A stretch of DNA of 64,000 nucleotides from Cyanoderma ruficeps (lineage: Eukaryota > Chordata > Aves > Passeriformes > Timaliidae): contig VZDJ01000034.1 of NCBI GenBank assembly GCA_008694505.1, forward strand, positions 2,681,557 to 2,745,556. Direction: 5' to 3'. The position numbers and the translations under genes were made by a program. Under the pieces are notes generated by a model. That model ran no database searches. It saw only the letters and a program-made list of their open reading frames with translations, and was not told the origin of the DNA. The first letter of the stretch is position 1; each line of letters opens with the position of its first letter. Of the stretch, positions 10,433 through 22,400 are shown piece by piece.

Positions 10433-12288
10433 CTCAGGGTAAGACCATTCTGGTGAATAATCTGTCACCATGAACAAGCGCCCACTCTGCTGCAGCAACC
10501 CCAAAGTGCCTTGTGCCGCAGCTGCCGAGACCACCTCAGCCACGTGCATGTATGCCATGGTGCTGGCTCCGTTCTCCGTGCTGCTGAGCTGCATGTTGGC
10601 TTGCTGAGGGCTGCAGCAAGGAATGCACATTTCGGCCTGGTTGTATGTCGCTCTGTTACTGTCTTCAGGCTGAGACAGTCCAGCACTGTCACCTGACACC
10701 AGCTGGTGTCCATACAGAGCATTGCTCCCACCTTCTACAGATATGAAATCATTAATTAGATCAGAAAACTGGTTGCTGAAGGAGATGTCAAAGTGGTCTA
10801 AGTTAAGCTCCATGTTGGAGGAGTTATTTAAGCTAGGATGGGCCACAGGATAGAGTCCTTGTACCATGTTTCCTTGGAGGATAGGGAGGTTGTTTCCATT
10901 CCTGATACCCCCGTTGGCCTCAGGCTGCAAGTAGTGTTCTGTGTTGCAGGCTTGAAGATCCCCTGATTTAAGTAGATTTTCATTTCCTTCTGCCTGCTGG
11001 GAGGTCTCCATGGGAACTTCAGCTTCTGCAGTCATAGCCTGGAAGTTTGCTTGGAACTGCATGAGCTGGAGAGAAGAGGTGGACTCTATTCTGGTTTCCA
11101 CTGTGCCGTTACAGTTGGAAGTGGTTTGGGACGAGGGCTCTGTTTTCACACTGGAGATTCCTAACGTGTTCACAAATGAGCTACCTGTGTCATTCAAATT
11201 GTTGTGAGTGTTTTGCTCAAGGGGAAGAGGTTTGCTGGCATCCTGCAGAAAGAAGCTGGGGGAAGGGGTCTGATGGACGTGAGGGCTCTGGACGGTCTGA
11301 TTGAAGCTGGAAGAATAGTCCTTGTTGGAGTCAATGGCACTGAAGTCCATCTGCTCCAGGGTGGTACTTGGGCTCAGACCTCCTCCAGATGGAAGTAAAC
11401 CTGAACCAGTACTGAGTGTGAGAGTGTTAGATGCAGAAGTGGAGGAAAATGCTTCTTTGGACATCTGTTGTTCAAAAGATGTGTCCTCAGTTTTAATTTC
11501 TTTTGTGAGGGTTGTATTGAAGTTGAAGCTACGTTCTGTTGTGGGTGACTGCCTTATGTTGGTATTGACGCTTTCACTTTTAATACCTCCTCCACCATAA
11601 GTCTGCCCTTGCTTGGGATTGTTAAGAAAACAGTCTGGGTCAAAATTCATGGTGGTTTCTGGAATTTTCCTATTTCCTTCTAAAGTTGTGGAGAGCACAA
11701 GTTCCTCAGAGACAGTGCTGGGCAGCATCGACAAGGTCTCTGAACTGCCAGTTGTTGGAAAAGCAAACTTGTGTCCATCTGAACTCACAGCAAGTACCAG
11801 TCCTTGTGCAGCTGCATCTGAGGACAGAAGGTGTTGATTTGGGCCAGACGTGGGTGACATGGTGTACACAGCTTCACTGGTGACTTCTGACATAAATACG
11901 GTGGCACTTTGTGACAAACTTCCCATAACTGATGCTACAGCCATACTGGACACACCAGTGACAGCTGGGCTATCTGCCATATCTGGGTCGCTGTTTAACC
12001 CACTGCTGATGGACACAGGAGAATTCTGGGTTGTGTCAGGGACCTCCACCTGGTTGGTGGAAGAAACCTCAGTGCTGTTTTGATGGAGCAACACTGGTTT
12101 TGCCACTTTGCCGTTCCTCTTCTCTCGGCTGGAGGCCTTGCCATGACTGTGCTCATTCTTGCCTTCAGAGACATCGTTATTTTGTACCTCTGAATGGGTG
12201 CTGTACCCACCTGTCCTTGGTTCAACCTTTGGTGATATGATGCGGTGTTTGGCACTGTTACACTTGTGATGCACACTGCTTCCTGCCC
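10433..12288 (-). CDS. CAMTA1: CAMTA1 large exon, transactivation region
   Basis: One exon of 1856 bp carries 618 full codons and two bases of a split codon. It begins AGSSVHHKCNSAKHRIISP and ends SPEWSYPE. The protein is rich in Ser, Thr, Gln and Asn, as expected for a disordered activation region. Visible features are a basic patch (REKRNGK), several psi-K-x-E sites that fit SUMO acceptors (IKSE, IKTE, VKTE) and, near the end, an acidic-hydrophobic segment (FSDLINDFISVEGG) that is a good candidate for the activation core. The acceptor is tggcacag|GG and the donor is GAG|GTAAGT in phase 0. The open frame extends past both ends only by chance into intron; the true limits come from splice sites and phase. 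It is intact, with no stop or frameshift. The SUMO and activation-core readings are inferences from motifs. Confidence 0.97.
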
Positions 12289-14574
12289 CTGTGCCAGAAA
12301 ACAACAGTATTTGCCATTCAGTAAATACGAAATTAGGACAATGCTAGTTGTGTTGTGTATCTCATGGCTGTAGCAAGGAACAGCTATGGTTGTACATACA
12401 TGTGTGAGAGTGAGTGAGTACACACACGAGAGAGCAGGAGAGATCTTGGAAATAAAACAAATTTCTCATCAGTGCCAGAAGTACAGGTCCTGTCCAATGC
12501 ACAGATCCACTGTAGGCAATGGCAGCAACCCCACAACAGGCACATGGGCACCCCTACCCTGACCCCATGCATCACCTGCCCCCGTCCTCCCTGCCCTGAT
12601 CAGGCAGAGGGGATTGGCATCTGTGACAGGTTTCAGAGTTATTTAAATGTGCCTAATCTCAGTGCAAAGTCTGCAGAGCAAGTGCTGCTGTTGTCAGCTG
12701 TGGCACAGGGCCCTGTTCCATCTGCCCCCATGGACAAGACCTCAGCCTCTGGAACACAAATGCTCAGCTCTCTCTGCTGGGTGACGTCAGGAAGTTTGAC
12801 AACCACTCTTGGGGCACAGATGCTGACCAGTAATCTGGAGGTGACAGATGCCACATCATGCCCCCGTCCCTGGCATCACCCTGCTGCCTAGACTGCAGCC
12901 CACATCCTCCTGTCATCACTGTGTCTTACACTTGCCAATCAAATTATTAAAGAAGTAACCCATTAGCCATACAAAGCATTCTTGCCCTCCCATAAGGATG
13001 GTGATGTGTTTCCCTGACTCTCAGTCATTTCTGTGCTGACACTTTGTACTCTGAGAGGAGAACACAGTACACACGGTCAGCACTGGAGCTGCTGAAGAAT
13101 ATTCAATCAAGGGCCACCAGAAGAAAATCCTCCGTGAATTAAACCAGCCAGCACCTTTATTGGCCTGTAAAGGTAACACCACCTGCATTCCTGAGAGCTT
13201 GTAATCAGGCAGGATGAAAGAAACAATTCTGTCTGCAAAAGCACCTTAGTCACAAACTCTGGTGCAGGGACTGCTTTTGCTGTTTAAAGAACAGCAGCCC
13301 ATGAATTTTTGATGTTTCTTTCCTTAATTGATTAATTTTCCCTAGAATGAGGTAAGAACATTAATTACAGAACTGTAGAATGACTGAAGGGGGGGAAGAA
13401 GCCTCCTCGCTATAGCTCATGGCTACATTACAAATGCCATCTTCTGGGCAACATAAAGCATCCATGTAGCCATTGCAATTTGTTAAATCTTTTGTTGCTT
13501 GCCCTTGAAGGGGAACTTCTCTATTATGTGTTCAAGATTAGAATGAGGTCACGTAAAGTAGTTCAAGATAGTGCTTTTGAGACTAAATACAATATTAAAT
13601 CTCTCTATTCTCCTAGGTATAGAAATGAACAGGACCAAGGGAAAGGCTTTCATGCTGCTGTATTTGTGGATGACAGTAAGGGATTGGGAATGTGTGTGTC
13701 AATGTGCAAGTCACAAAATAAAGCAATACTGTTATGTTAAAAAGCACTGAGCAGACTTAGCACAAGACAAAACATCAAAGGGAAGAATAAAAGGATTCAT
13801 GTTCAGATCTGCAAGCCTGGATCAAATGCTGAGCCTTAAGGGGTGAATTTTAATCCAAACTCAGGTATTTCAGAGGTCATCATTCTTATTTTAGCCTTGA
13901 TTGTATAATGCAACTGCTCAAGAAAAGAAGGAAAAAATAAACCCTTTGAAGCACTGACAACTTTCCTTTATAAGTTTTGCTAAAGACTAGTTAATGTGTC
14001 ATATACTCTATTTGACCAAAGTGCTAGAAAGGAGCAGCTACAAAGCAGATGAGTTGGAAAGTGAATCACTTAGCCTCCCACTGTCTGTGGGAAATGCTAA
14101 CACTAAGGATGCTGTTTCTTGCTGCTGTAGTGTCATCCAAAACAAGGTCATCTCCTTTAACAGGAAAGAGATCTGTATTTTCATGACATCTATATGAGAC
14201 CTGTCTTATCTCAGTGATACTTTGCAGTTAACCACCTGAGCACTTCTCCAAAAAAGTGAGCTGCAGGCCAAGGAATTCAGAGGGTGAAGTTGGAAGAACA
14301 TTAGATTTTGAGGCTCTGGTAACAGAATTTCCACATGTAGAAGAGAATATACCTTTTTGAGCAGCTCATGTATGGACTGCATTTATTAGAAAGCATTGAC
14401 ATTTTCCCCAGAAGTTCCAGCGGCATCTTTTTATGCTCGGGACTTCTCCTCTCAACTCCAAGTTCATTGTGTCCCAGTGTTTCATGAGACAGCATTTTTA
14501 TCACCTCAGTACTACAAACTCTACTCCCAGGCTGGATGAAGATGAGTCACTGTGTGTCCTCCTGAGGTACTCAC
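12289..14574 (-). other. CAMTA1: CAMTA1 intron before the transactivation exon
   Basis: A 2286-bp GT-AG intron. It contains one perfect TGACGTCA CRE at 12782-12789 in otherwise unremarkable sequence. No transposon or RNA gene was recognised. Confidence 0.9.
12782..12789. promoter_or_regulatory. Isolated perfect CRE palindrome
   Basis: TGACGTCA, the full CREB/ATF site, lies inside a CpG-poor intron. It stands alone with no neighbouring CCAAT or GC box. It could be an activity-dependent enhancer site, but a single 8-bp match is weak evidence. Confidence 0.3.
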
Positions 14575-14715
14575 CCAAGGTACCAGTGCAGAGACAGTTG
14601 TGTGTTCGAGGCTGGGGCTTGGTCTGGTGGCTGTCAAGGATCTGCTGCACAAGTTGTTCCACTGAGAACCCTGAACTGCTGTTGCCATTGCTGCATGTCC
14701 ACTTGATGCCATGAA
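14575..14715 (-). CDS. CAMTA1: CAMTA1 coding exon, C-terminal end of CG-1 and linker
   Basis: The exon is 141 bp. Two bases complete the Phe codon from the previous exon; the text then runs HGIKWTCSNGNSSSG and FSVEQLVQQILDSHQTKPQ, ending near CLCTGTLG. This is the end of the CG-1 domain plus the polar linker that leads into the transactivation region. The acceptor is tttgcag|TT and the donor is TTGG|GTGAGT, leaving one base for a Gly codon completed by the large exon. Both phases agree with neighbouring exons, which makes the boundaries firm. The cysteines in CLC and WTC are typical of vertebrate CAMTAs. Nothing is broken. Confidence 0.96.
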
Positions 14716-17700
14716 CTGCAAAGAGAACAGTAAAATTTCTCATCAGAAACTGCACGATCATGCCAAAACTATCAAAAGCCACTCCAAATTAGCAGCAGAA
14801 ATCCCTTCCTGCTGTTTTCTGTCAGAACTGAAAGGAGACCTATAAAAAGCAACAGTAATGGATACTGGTTTACTATTCTCTGCTCCTTGGTATCAACAGG
14901 CTTCCAAAGGCAATTCCTGAATTAGGTATATATAGAGGAAAAACTCCTCAGTAGAGTACCTGGCTCTATTTCAGTCTTCTGCTAACAGGGACTCTGCACC
15001 TGCAATGACCCTCTGTAGTGCTGGCAGCCCCCACTGAAAACCCAAAAACAACAGAAGACTTGGTTCCATTGGAGTAAAGCAGTACAATTCCAAAGAGTGT
15101 TTTGGAATCTTTTTCTGTCTAATATGAAAACAAAATCAGCTTTATAGTAAAATCAGCAGCCAAAAATACACCAGAGTAACAGCAAATGCAAACTTTCTGC
15201 CAGGTCTTCATTGTCAGATCCCGGGTAGCAGCAGTGAAGGCTGACTCATTTTTTGGGAGTGACTAACAGACACTGTGTGAGTTCCTCCTCAGACTTGGAC
15301 GACCTTTTAGTAATTTGGGAAAACGGACAGGTGGGTGATGTTACAGAACATGTTGCAAACTGAAGCTCTTTTCTTGGGAACTCTCTGGTCCTGTTAGCTA
15401 TTTAAATAAGAATGCTAGACTGCATGCAGATACATGATTTGAATAAAGACTCCCTCTCAGAATATTTTAGTTGCAGAAGTTCCTATAACAGTGATATTTG
15501 CAACCTGACTTGAAATGGAAGTGACACTTATAAAATATTTTATCCATAACAACTGACTCAAAGCATCTTCTGTCTCCTTTAATGTCTCTCTGAGCAATAT
15601 ATACGTGCATATTATTTATTTATCCTTTAAATGCACCACAGCTCCTGTGCAGATTTTGGAAAGTGCTGATAAGTGACAACATAATTTCCAAGGTGTCCTC
15701 ATGCCTGGCAGCTTCTTTTCAGGAGTGTCTTTGGCATAGTTCCTTGCACATTCCTTGCATGTTGTGTTGTAAAATCCTTAAACCAGAATACACAAAATCA
15801 AAGCTAAAAATCCCATGGACTTAGTCTTTGTAGTAAAGACACAGATCCCTGCATGGTGAAGGGGTGAAATCTTGCCAACAGCAGGTTGGGCTGATGCTCC
15901 TGTACAGCCAGAGGCTGGGGCACAAGCCAAAAGCAGCATCGTGCAAGGAGATCAGAAGCAAATGAAGGGATGTTTGTGACACCTAATGACTGTGGTCACA
16001 GGGGCAACACGTCCTGTGAACAGTCTCCTGTTCTCTTTGATGCTGCTCACTGAGAGTGTCACACGCAGCTGGTGGAACAGAGCTCCTGGATCTGCTCTGT
16101 GAAGCAGTTTTATTACTTTTTTTGTTACCTGTTGCTGTATTGCCTCATCATCCACTAATGTCACTTTGCCTAACAGCATCTCATCTTGGTCTAGTTTTAT
16201 ACTGCAGAATTCACATTGCTATTGGCCAGGCTGGATAACCTGCAGAAATACTGTAAATCAGGTTTATAAGTATTCTTCCCCATATCACTGTTTAAAGTGC
16301 TGCAGATAGTTTTGTAATAAGTCCCTCTATGTTTGTTTGACGACCACATTTATTGTTATCGTACCCAACAGATTTTGCTTTCTAGTACATTCACATAGTT
16401 TTGGATTTCCTCTTAACACTCAGTCTCTGTTATTACATCTAAGTTAGACACGCTTGCCACTTCACTACCTCTGCTCACATTCATTTTATTATTTAAGATA
16501 CATTGTTCTGTCACCAGTGATATTATGTCTAACAAGTGATGTTCAAATAGCAATTTTACAGAAGATACATTGTCAGTGAGATTAGAGTGCAGTCAAGTAT
16601 TTTGGATCATTCAGCTACACAACACAAAGTTGCTGAACTGTAATTATTATTGAGAAACTTTGCATTAAGTAATTTCTGGTTACTTCAGAAACACTCTGCT
16701 AAAGAAGTGAGCTGGTGTCCGTGTTGTTGGGTACAGAAAGCCTGTTTTACAGCTTTACATCCTGTTTGACAGGATGGCAGCGCTGCTCCCTACTGCTGCT
16801 AAATCCTGGGATGAGCAGCACATGGTGGGGGCAAGTCTGGGAAGTGAATCATGGCTCGGGGTTTGTGTATTCATGATGATGGTTCTTAAAGTCTGAATCA
16901 AGCTGTGAGCTAGGAGCTAAGGCATAATGGACAGCTTTATAGCTGGGTACTTAGAGAACCATGCCTATTATTTTCAGGTCCTTCCAGCATAGCAAAGTCC
17001 CATTGAGGATCAATTGCTGCAGAGGAAAGGTCCTTCTCTAGCCTTGACCCAGCTAATCCTAAAGGGCTCTGGCTCCAGCTTCTGTCCATGTGGTGCTGCT
17101 TTTTTTCAGTACTTACATTCCCCATATGCTATGAAGGTTATAAAATAAAAAGCCAGTGAAGGGTGACAGATTGCAAAAAAAGAATGTCTGGATGCTTAAT
17201 GCAAATTATCCACTATGTTGGCACATCCAATATGCAGATTTTCTTCCTCCCTCTTTTAAAGAAAGACTCCTGTGCCTGGTGAATTGTTAGTACTGAATAC
17301 CAAACACTATCAAGATGGCTTTTAACATGTCACGCTTGGCTTCCTGACACATAATGAATCAGCAGGAAAGGAGATTTCTATAGGGAAGAAAGTGCATTAT
17401 GAAAGGAAGGCTAATAAAAAGCATACACACATACTCTTCCTGCTTCTTAGTGGTTCAAGAAGTGAAACCACTGTAGAACTATGTTTGATTAAATATAGCC
17501 ATAATATATGAACACAAAAGGGAAAAAAAAGTCTGAAGCTTAACAGAAATTCTGGAAAGGATTTTAATCCGGATTCCTGTTTAGATTCCTACTGCATTTC
17601 TTGATAATTTAAAATGAAAGCTGTGAACTGCTTCAACACTTTCCTTTTCAGTGATAGCATGGAAGGGTCTAAAAGCTGCTGCATTACAGCAGCAACACAT

Positions 17701-18889
17701 TCCTCCTGCCACACACCCTCTGCACAATGCCTGCAGCACGAGGCAGTGCAGCCAGGCAGTTACTGGTGCAGCACTGGGTGCTCAAAGGAGAGAAGTGAGG
17801 CTGGAGGAAGGTCCACAACTCAGAGTGCTAATGCTGCTCCAATCCTTTTTTTATGAGCTTGGGCTCCCACCTTTCTTCTCTTCCTTCCCTTTTGAAGAAA
17901 AGGCAATAAAAATTACCTTCTGATAGTGCCCAGCAGCTCCTCGCTCATTAGCACTGCCAGGACTTTGACCACCATGAGCAAAGCAATGAAAGATGATCTG
18001 AATTACCAGCAAAAAGGCTGCTCAGAATCCAAGGGAAACTTGCACACAGAAACATGACTGTCCAAGTTTCTTACAACACCCTGGCTATTTCTGCCTTCTG
18101 GTGCTGGTGGTGGTACTCAGTCCTCCACAATTTCCAGGCCTGCAGACCTCCTGTCTTGCAGGTATCTTCCCCCGCCCCATCACCTGAACTCCACCTCACT
18201 GTCTCCTCATCACTTTAGACCTAACACCAATAACAGCTGTTTCCCTGTTTCTCTCCCCGTGGTTTCTCTACCCTGAGCAAAACTTGTCCCTAAAAATACC
18301 CTCCCACATTTCAATCTTATAATTTCACCCTTTCTGAATGATCTTAGACATTCTTCTTTGCCACTTCAAGCATTTTACACTTTCTCAACAATGAGATCTC
18401 CCACATGAAACTGGTAAGTTGGATAGACTGATAGAATTAAAATATCTAGAATCTTCAAGGTCAGGTTTTTGTTTGCCTCTCCCTCCTGATGTATCTCAAC
18501 AGCCTGCTGCAAGCCCTGCTGTCAGAAGTCCTGCCCTCAGCCACTCCTGACCCACACAAAGTGCTTTAAAAATCCTCAAAGTGCTGCTGGGAGCATGAGC
18601 AGGGCCTTTGTCCAAGTGCCCATTCCTGCCTTGCTGCCCACATCCTGCTGCACCAAGTGTTGCCACCGAGAGGTGTTTCCATGGCAATGGTCAGTTGGAA
18701 ATGACAGCCTTGTCCCTTCAATTTCCATCGTGTTTCTGTTGACAGAAGTAAAGGCCCTGCTCTGATTTCTCAGTTTGGCTGAAGGATATTTCCATTAGAT
18801 TTATCCTTTCATACTCAGACGCCCACACACAGTTCAGCTTTGATTTTCCAGCCTTCCATTTCCACTCGTTACTGGCTGTGAAGGACAGG
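14716..18889 (-). other. CAMTA1: CAMTA1 intron between the two CG-1 exons, first (low-coordinate) part
   Basis: Intron sequence. Around 16270-16680 there is a repeat-free AT-rich block with several preserved CpGs and TAAT/ATTA words that looks like a conserved non-coding element. A minus-strand frame at 16937-17125 begins with ATG and has 62 codons but no domain or splice support. No mobile element is evident. Confidence 0.6.
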
Positions 18890-19285
18890 TTTACCTGAGC
18901 CTCACTGCTGGGGACAGCAGTGACACCCCCTGAATGCTAATGTCCTGCACGGACTCACACGGGCGTTTTGCTCCGAGCTGTTCTTTAAAGAGATCTCTGC
19001 CTTCCAAAACAACACCTTTCCTTGAAGGTTTGTTCACATGCAGCGGGATGCTCAAAGGCACTGGGCAGACGTGCCCAATGTCCCTCGGAGGGAACCAGCA
19101 GGACAAGACGCGGCTCTTGCGAAGCTGCTCGGAGCAGCGCTCCTGCCACTGCTGACAGACGCGTGAAGCCCAAGGCTGCTCGCACATGGAGGAGCAGAGT
19201 GGACGCCACCTCTCCAGCTCCCTCTCCAGCTCGTCCCGTGTGGTCCTCGCCCTCCTCCGGCTGCGGCTCAAGGGCATCACCACCA

Positions 19286-19323
19286 TCCTCTCCCTCCTCC
19301 TCCTCCTNCCTCCTCCTCCTCCT
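19286..19323. repeat. (CCT)n triplet microsatellite with an ambiguous base
   Basis: Eleven or so TCC/CCT triplets with one N at 19308. The N suggests the repeat length was not resolved in assembly. Confidence 0.9.
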
Positions 19324-19353
19324 GCAAAGGGCACCGGGAACGGCGCCCGGCGG

Positions 19354-19368
19354 CCGCCAGGTGGCGCC
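19354..19368 (+). promoter_or_regulatory. Predicted CTCF binding site
   Basis: CCGCCAGGTGGCGCC matches the CTCF core CCASYAGRKGGCRS at all but one position (G for A at the third base). It contains two CpGs, so binding could be methylation-sensitive. It lies in the CpG island, where CTCF sites are common. Orientation is given by the motif. Confidence 0.5.
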
Positions 19369-19460
19369 AGCGGATAAGGAACGGGCGGCGGGGCCGGGAC
19401 CGGGATCAGCACCGGGACCGCGAGTCCCGTGCCCCGGACCCACATGAAGCCCGGCAAAGC

Positions 19461-22400
19461 CTCTCCATTTCTCTAGTGTTAATTTTAATATTTTTTTCTC
19501 CAGGTTTTGTTGTTGTTATTTGCTTTGGGGTTTTTTAAGCAAAAATCTTGCTCGGCGTATTTGGGGGAAAAGAATTCCTCATAAGGACGGCTTGCACAGA
19601 GAGGGCCCTGAGCCTTTCCCAAGGCTCCCAGCCCTTCTCCCCACCGCTCTTCCCGAGGGTCCCAGCTCTCCTTCCCCAGGCTTTTACATCTCCATGGCAC
19701 TGCCGGGAAGATATGGACTGACACCTTTGCAGATGCTCTAGGACTGAGTCTGCCAGTCACTACAGCCAGTGGTAACAGGGGAGATAAAATACTAAGGAAG
19801 AACAGGACACAAAGGCTGGTGTGCCCATAGCCTCCTCAGAAGGGTTCAGCAATTGCTGCATCTGGTTTAATACTCAAGTTTTAGGGGGTGAGGAAAATAT
19901 TTGGTTTAGGTTTCCTCAAGGTAGTTTCCATTATGGATAATGGTGGGTTCCTACTGGACTGCTGTCAGCACTCTGTGGGATTATTTCACTTTGGTGTCTC
20001 CAAACACAGCTGAAAGGCACCAGCTGAAACACAGCTCCTAATTTTGTCCTTTTGGCGAAGTGGGACTGTCTATGGCAGGTAAAACTCGACCACAAGGGAA
20101 ACTGCTTCCCTACAGAGTGGCCCAGGAACAGGAGGCTGATGCTGGCCACACAGACAATGTGAAGGGGGACACTCAATGTCCAAGTGGTGGGTGAGAACCT
20201 ATAAGAACCTATCTAGGACCTTCTGTCATCTCTTTTCAATAAAAACTCAGACTATTGCAGTAAACTTGGATGTCAGCAGTACTAAACCCAATGTCTTTTT
20301 AAAGAATCCACGTTGCTTTCTACGTGGTCAGCTGAGCTAAGCTGGCAAGCTTCAGTTTCCATTGAGGGGTACTTTGGAGCTCAGACACACTGCTTGGGGA
20401 ATTGTAAAATTCATCCCGTGTAGCATTTTTGTACAACTGATCTTTTAAGATGAAATATAACCCCAATCCTTAAACAGAGTTATTGAAATTGAATATAAAT
20501 TCAAGCCAAGATAAAACTCCCCAACAATTCAATTCTTCAAACTGCATTAATGCCAATTGCTGCTATTTGAGTTTTGTTCTGAGCTACAGGCGTTTGATGC
20601 CTTCTCCAGTGATGACAACACAGGGATGCAGGTTGAGGTCACCTCCAGGAGGCCTGATGGCTCCACTGACACAGAATTAGGGACTCTGGGAAAAGGCAAG
20701 AGCAGCCCACGCCCATTGACTGATGGGCACACGTGGAACTTCCAGCTTGCCCAGCTGTGGCTGCGTGCAGGCAGCACAAACAGGAGCCCTCAGCTCCTAC
20801 ACAGCAGAGAAATGCAAAAAGCTTTTCCTCTGAAAGGAAGATAGCTCTTAATTATAGTGGACCTGGAACAAGGATTGCAACGTAGCACCAGCTGTGAGCT
20901 TGTAAGTCATACTTTGCCAGCTGAAGGATGAGAGAGCCAAAAGGGGATGATTTGGAGAAACCCTCAACATGAGCTGGCCCACGATTTGCTGATCATATGG
21001 GGTTTATATACAGAATTCTGCTGTGATGGATTCTGCCACTGTATTTGCTTTAACCACCAGATGCCTCTAAGGACATCTGCTAATCTGTTCAGAGAAATCT
21101 CAAAGCAAGACTGTAATGGGACACGAGGAGGGGGGGAATTGAAAGCCACGCCAAATTGACGCTCATTCTTCACACCAGGCATCCTGAAATGACTTACAGG
21201 TGCCTCGGACAACATCCCTGCAGAATTTTCATGTATTACAGCTATTCACTTTACACAAATGTACCCAAAAGTTGCATTCAGACCAAAGCAGCACACACAC
21301 GACAACCCTTTTGATTGCGACACCCAGTTGAGATGTCCCCAACAGTTGGATTATGCCAGGTCTGGCAGCAGTGGAGGTGTCACAGCCTTCCCTGGGCTCC
21401 CTGACCTTGCTGACACCTCTGAGACAAGGGGTCTCATCTCCAAGCCTGCAAGGAGAAAGGAATCATCTTGTGGGAGATCAGGAATGTGGATGAGCTTCCA
21501 GGCTCACACATTTCAGTCTTGAGGACTGCCAAATTGAGGCCTGACAAGCCAACAGTGATGGTCCCAGAGAAGGCAATCAGGAGGTCACGGATGTTTGAGT
21601 GTGAAGGCAGGTGACAAAAAGATCAGAACTAAAGCAAAAAACCAAAGCCATGAAAGCTGAAGTCAGGCTGATTAATTAATTATTTACAGTCTCAACTCAG
21701 CTGGAGGTGTTGAGAAAACCTCAAATCCTTAGAGCATCTGCAGCATTTACCTTTCATGGATGTTCAGATGGGTTCATTTCAGTCACTTAATTAGTTCACA
21801 CACCAGCTATGTTAGAACAAGTTAATGCTGTTTCCACAACAGAGCTCTCAGAGCTCTATGGCCAAAAAGGTGTTTTTTTAATCCATAACCACTAGTGCAG
21901 GCAGAGTCACAGAATGAGCAAACATCACCCCTGCAGCCAGCCAAAAATCCCTCTCTGGGTTCAGAGATCTCCCTCAGGAGCAGGGCAGAAGCCACCTCCC
22001 AGTACCCAGACTTCAGTGCCCTTCTCTGCTCAGAGGGATGACAAGGCTGGCACCAGGAGCCGGTGCCTCTCCCTGATGCTGCTGAAGACTTGCTGGAGGC
22101 CTGGACTGACTTTGGAGGGATGCAGCAGGGGAAGAAAAGGGAGCTGAGCGAATTATGGATGCAAGAAATGTAAACAAACTCCCTGATCATCGCAGCCAGG
22201 GTCTCTCTGCATTTCAGGAAAAACAGTTTGATGTATTTGTCTGGCTTGGACTCCAGGACCAATGCTGCTCACCCTGCCAGCCATCTGCCACATTGCTTTG
22301 AGTTCTCCAGGCACACATGGCCAAGAGAACACGCTCCCACACCACTGGCTGCCACACCACTGACTGTCTGCTACCCTCCATTCTGACAGAAAAGCTTTAA

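Larger units (their letters stand above)
18896..19445 (-). other. Candidate unannotated exon: open frame ending at a splice donor
   Basis: From an ATG at 19445-19443 on the minus strand an open frame of about 183 codons leaves the CpG island and ends at CTCAG|GTAAAC (donor at 18894/18893), where the donor itself makes the stop. The start of the peptide is Pro/Val/Gly-rich, and a Gly or Arg run comes from the triplet tract, followed by a Glu/Arg-rich stretch (DELERELERW). I recognise no family. Spliced at this donor the frame would be phase 2, which does not match the phase 1 entry of the next CAMTA1 exon, so a coding first exon in this frame is unlikely. A non-coding 5' exon or chance in GC-rich DNA remain possible. 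The N at 19308 makes the frame itself uncertain. Confidence 0.25.
19060..19445. promoter_or_regulatory. Third intragenic CpG island
   Basis: CpG-rich sequence peaks at 19330-19440 (GGCGCCCGGCGGCCGCC and GGGCGGCGGGGCCGGG words). It sits in the intron between the two CG-1 exons. It includes a CCT triplet tract and a near-consensus CTCF site, and a minus-strand open frame runs out of it to a good splice donor at 18895. No TATA box is seen. It may be a promoter, an insulator, or both. Confidence 0.55.

Noticed and set aside
16937..17125. 62-codon minus-strand frame starting MGNVSTEKK
   Set aside because: It is ATG-initiated and on the gene's strand, but lies in mid-intron with no promoter or splice evidence.
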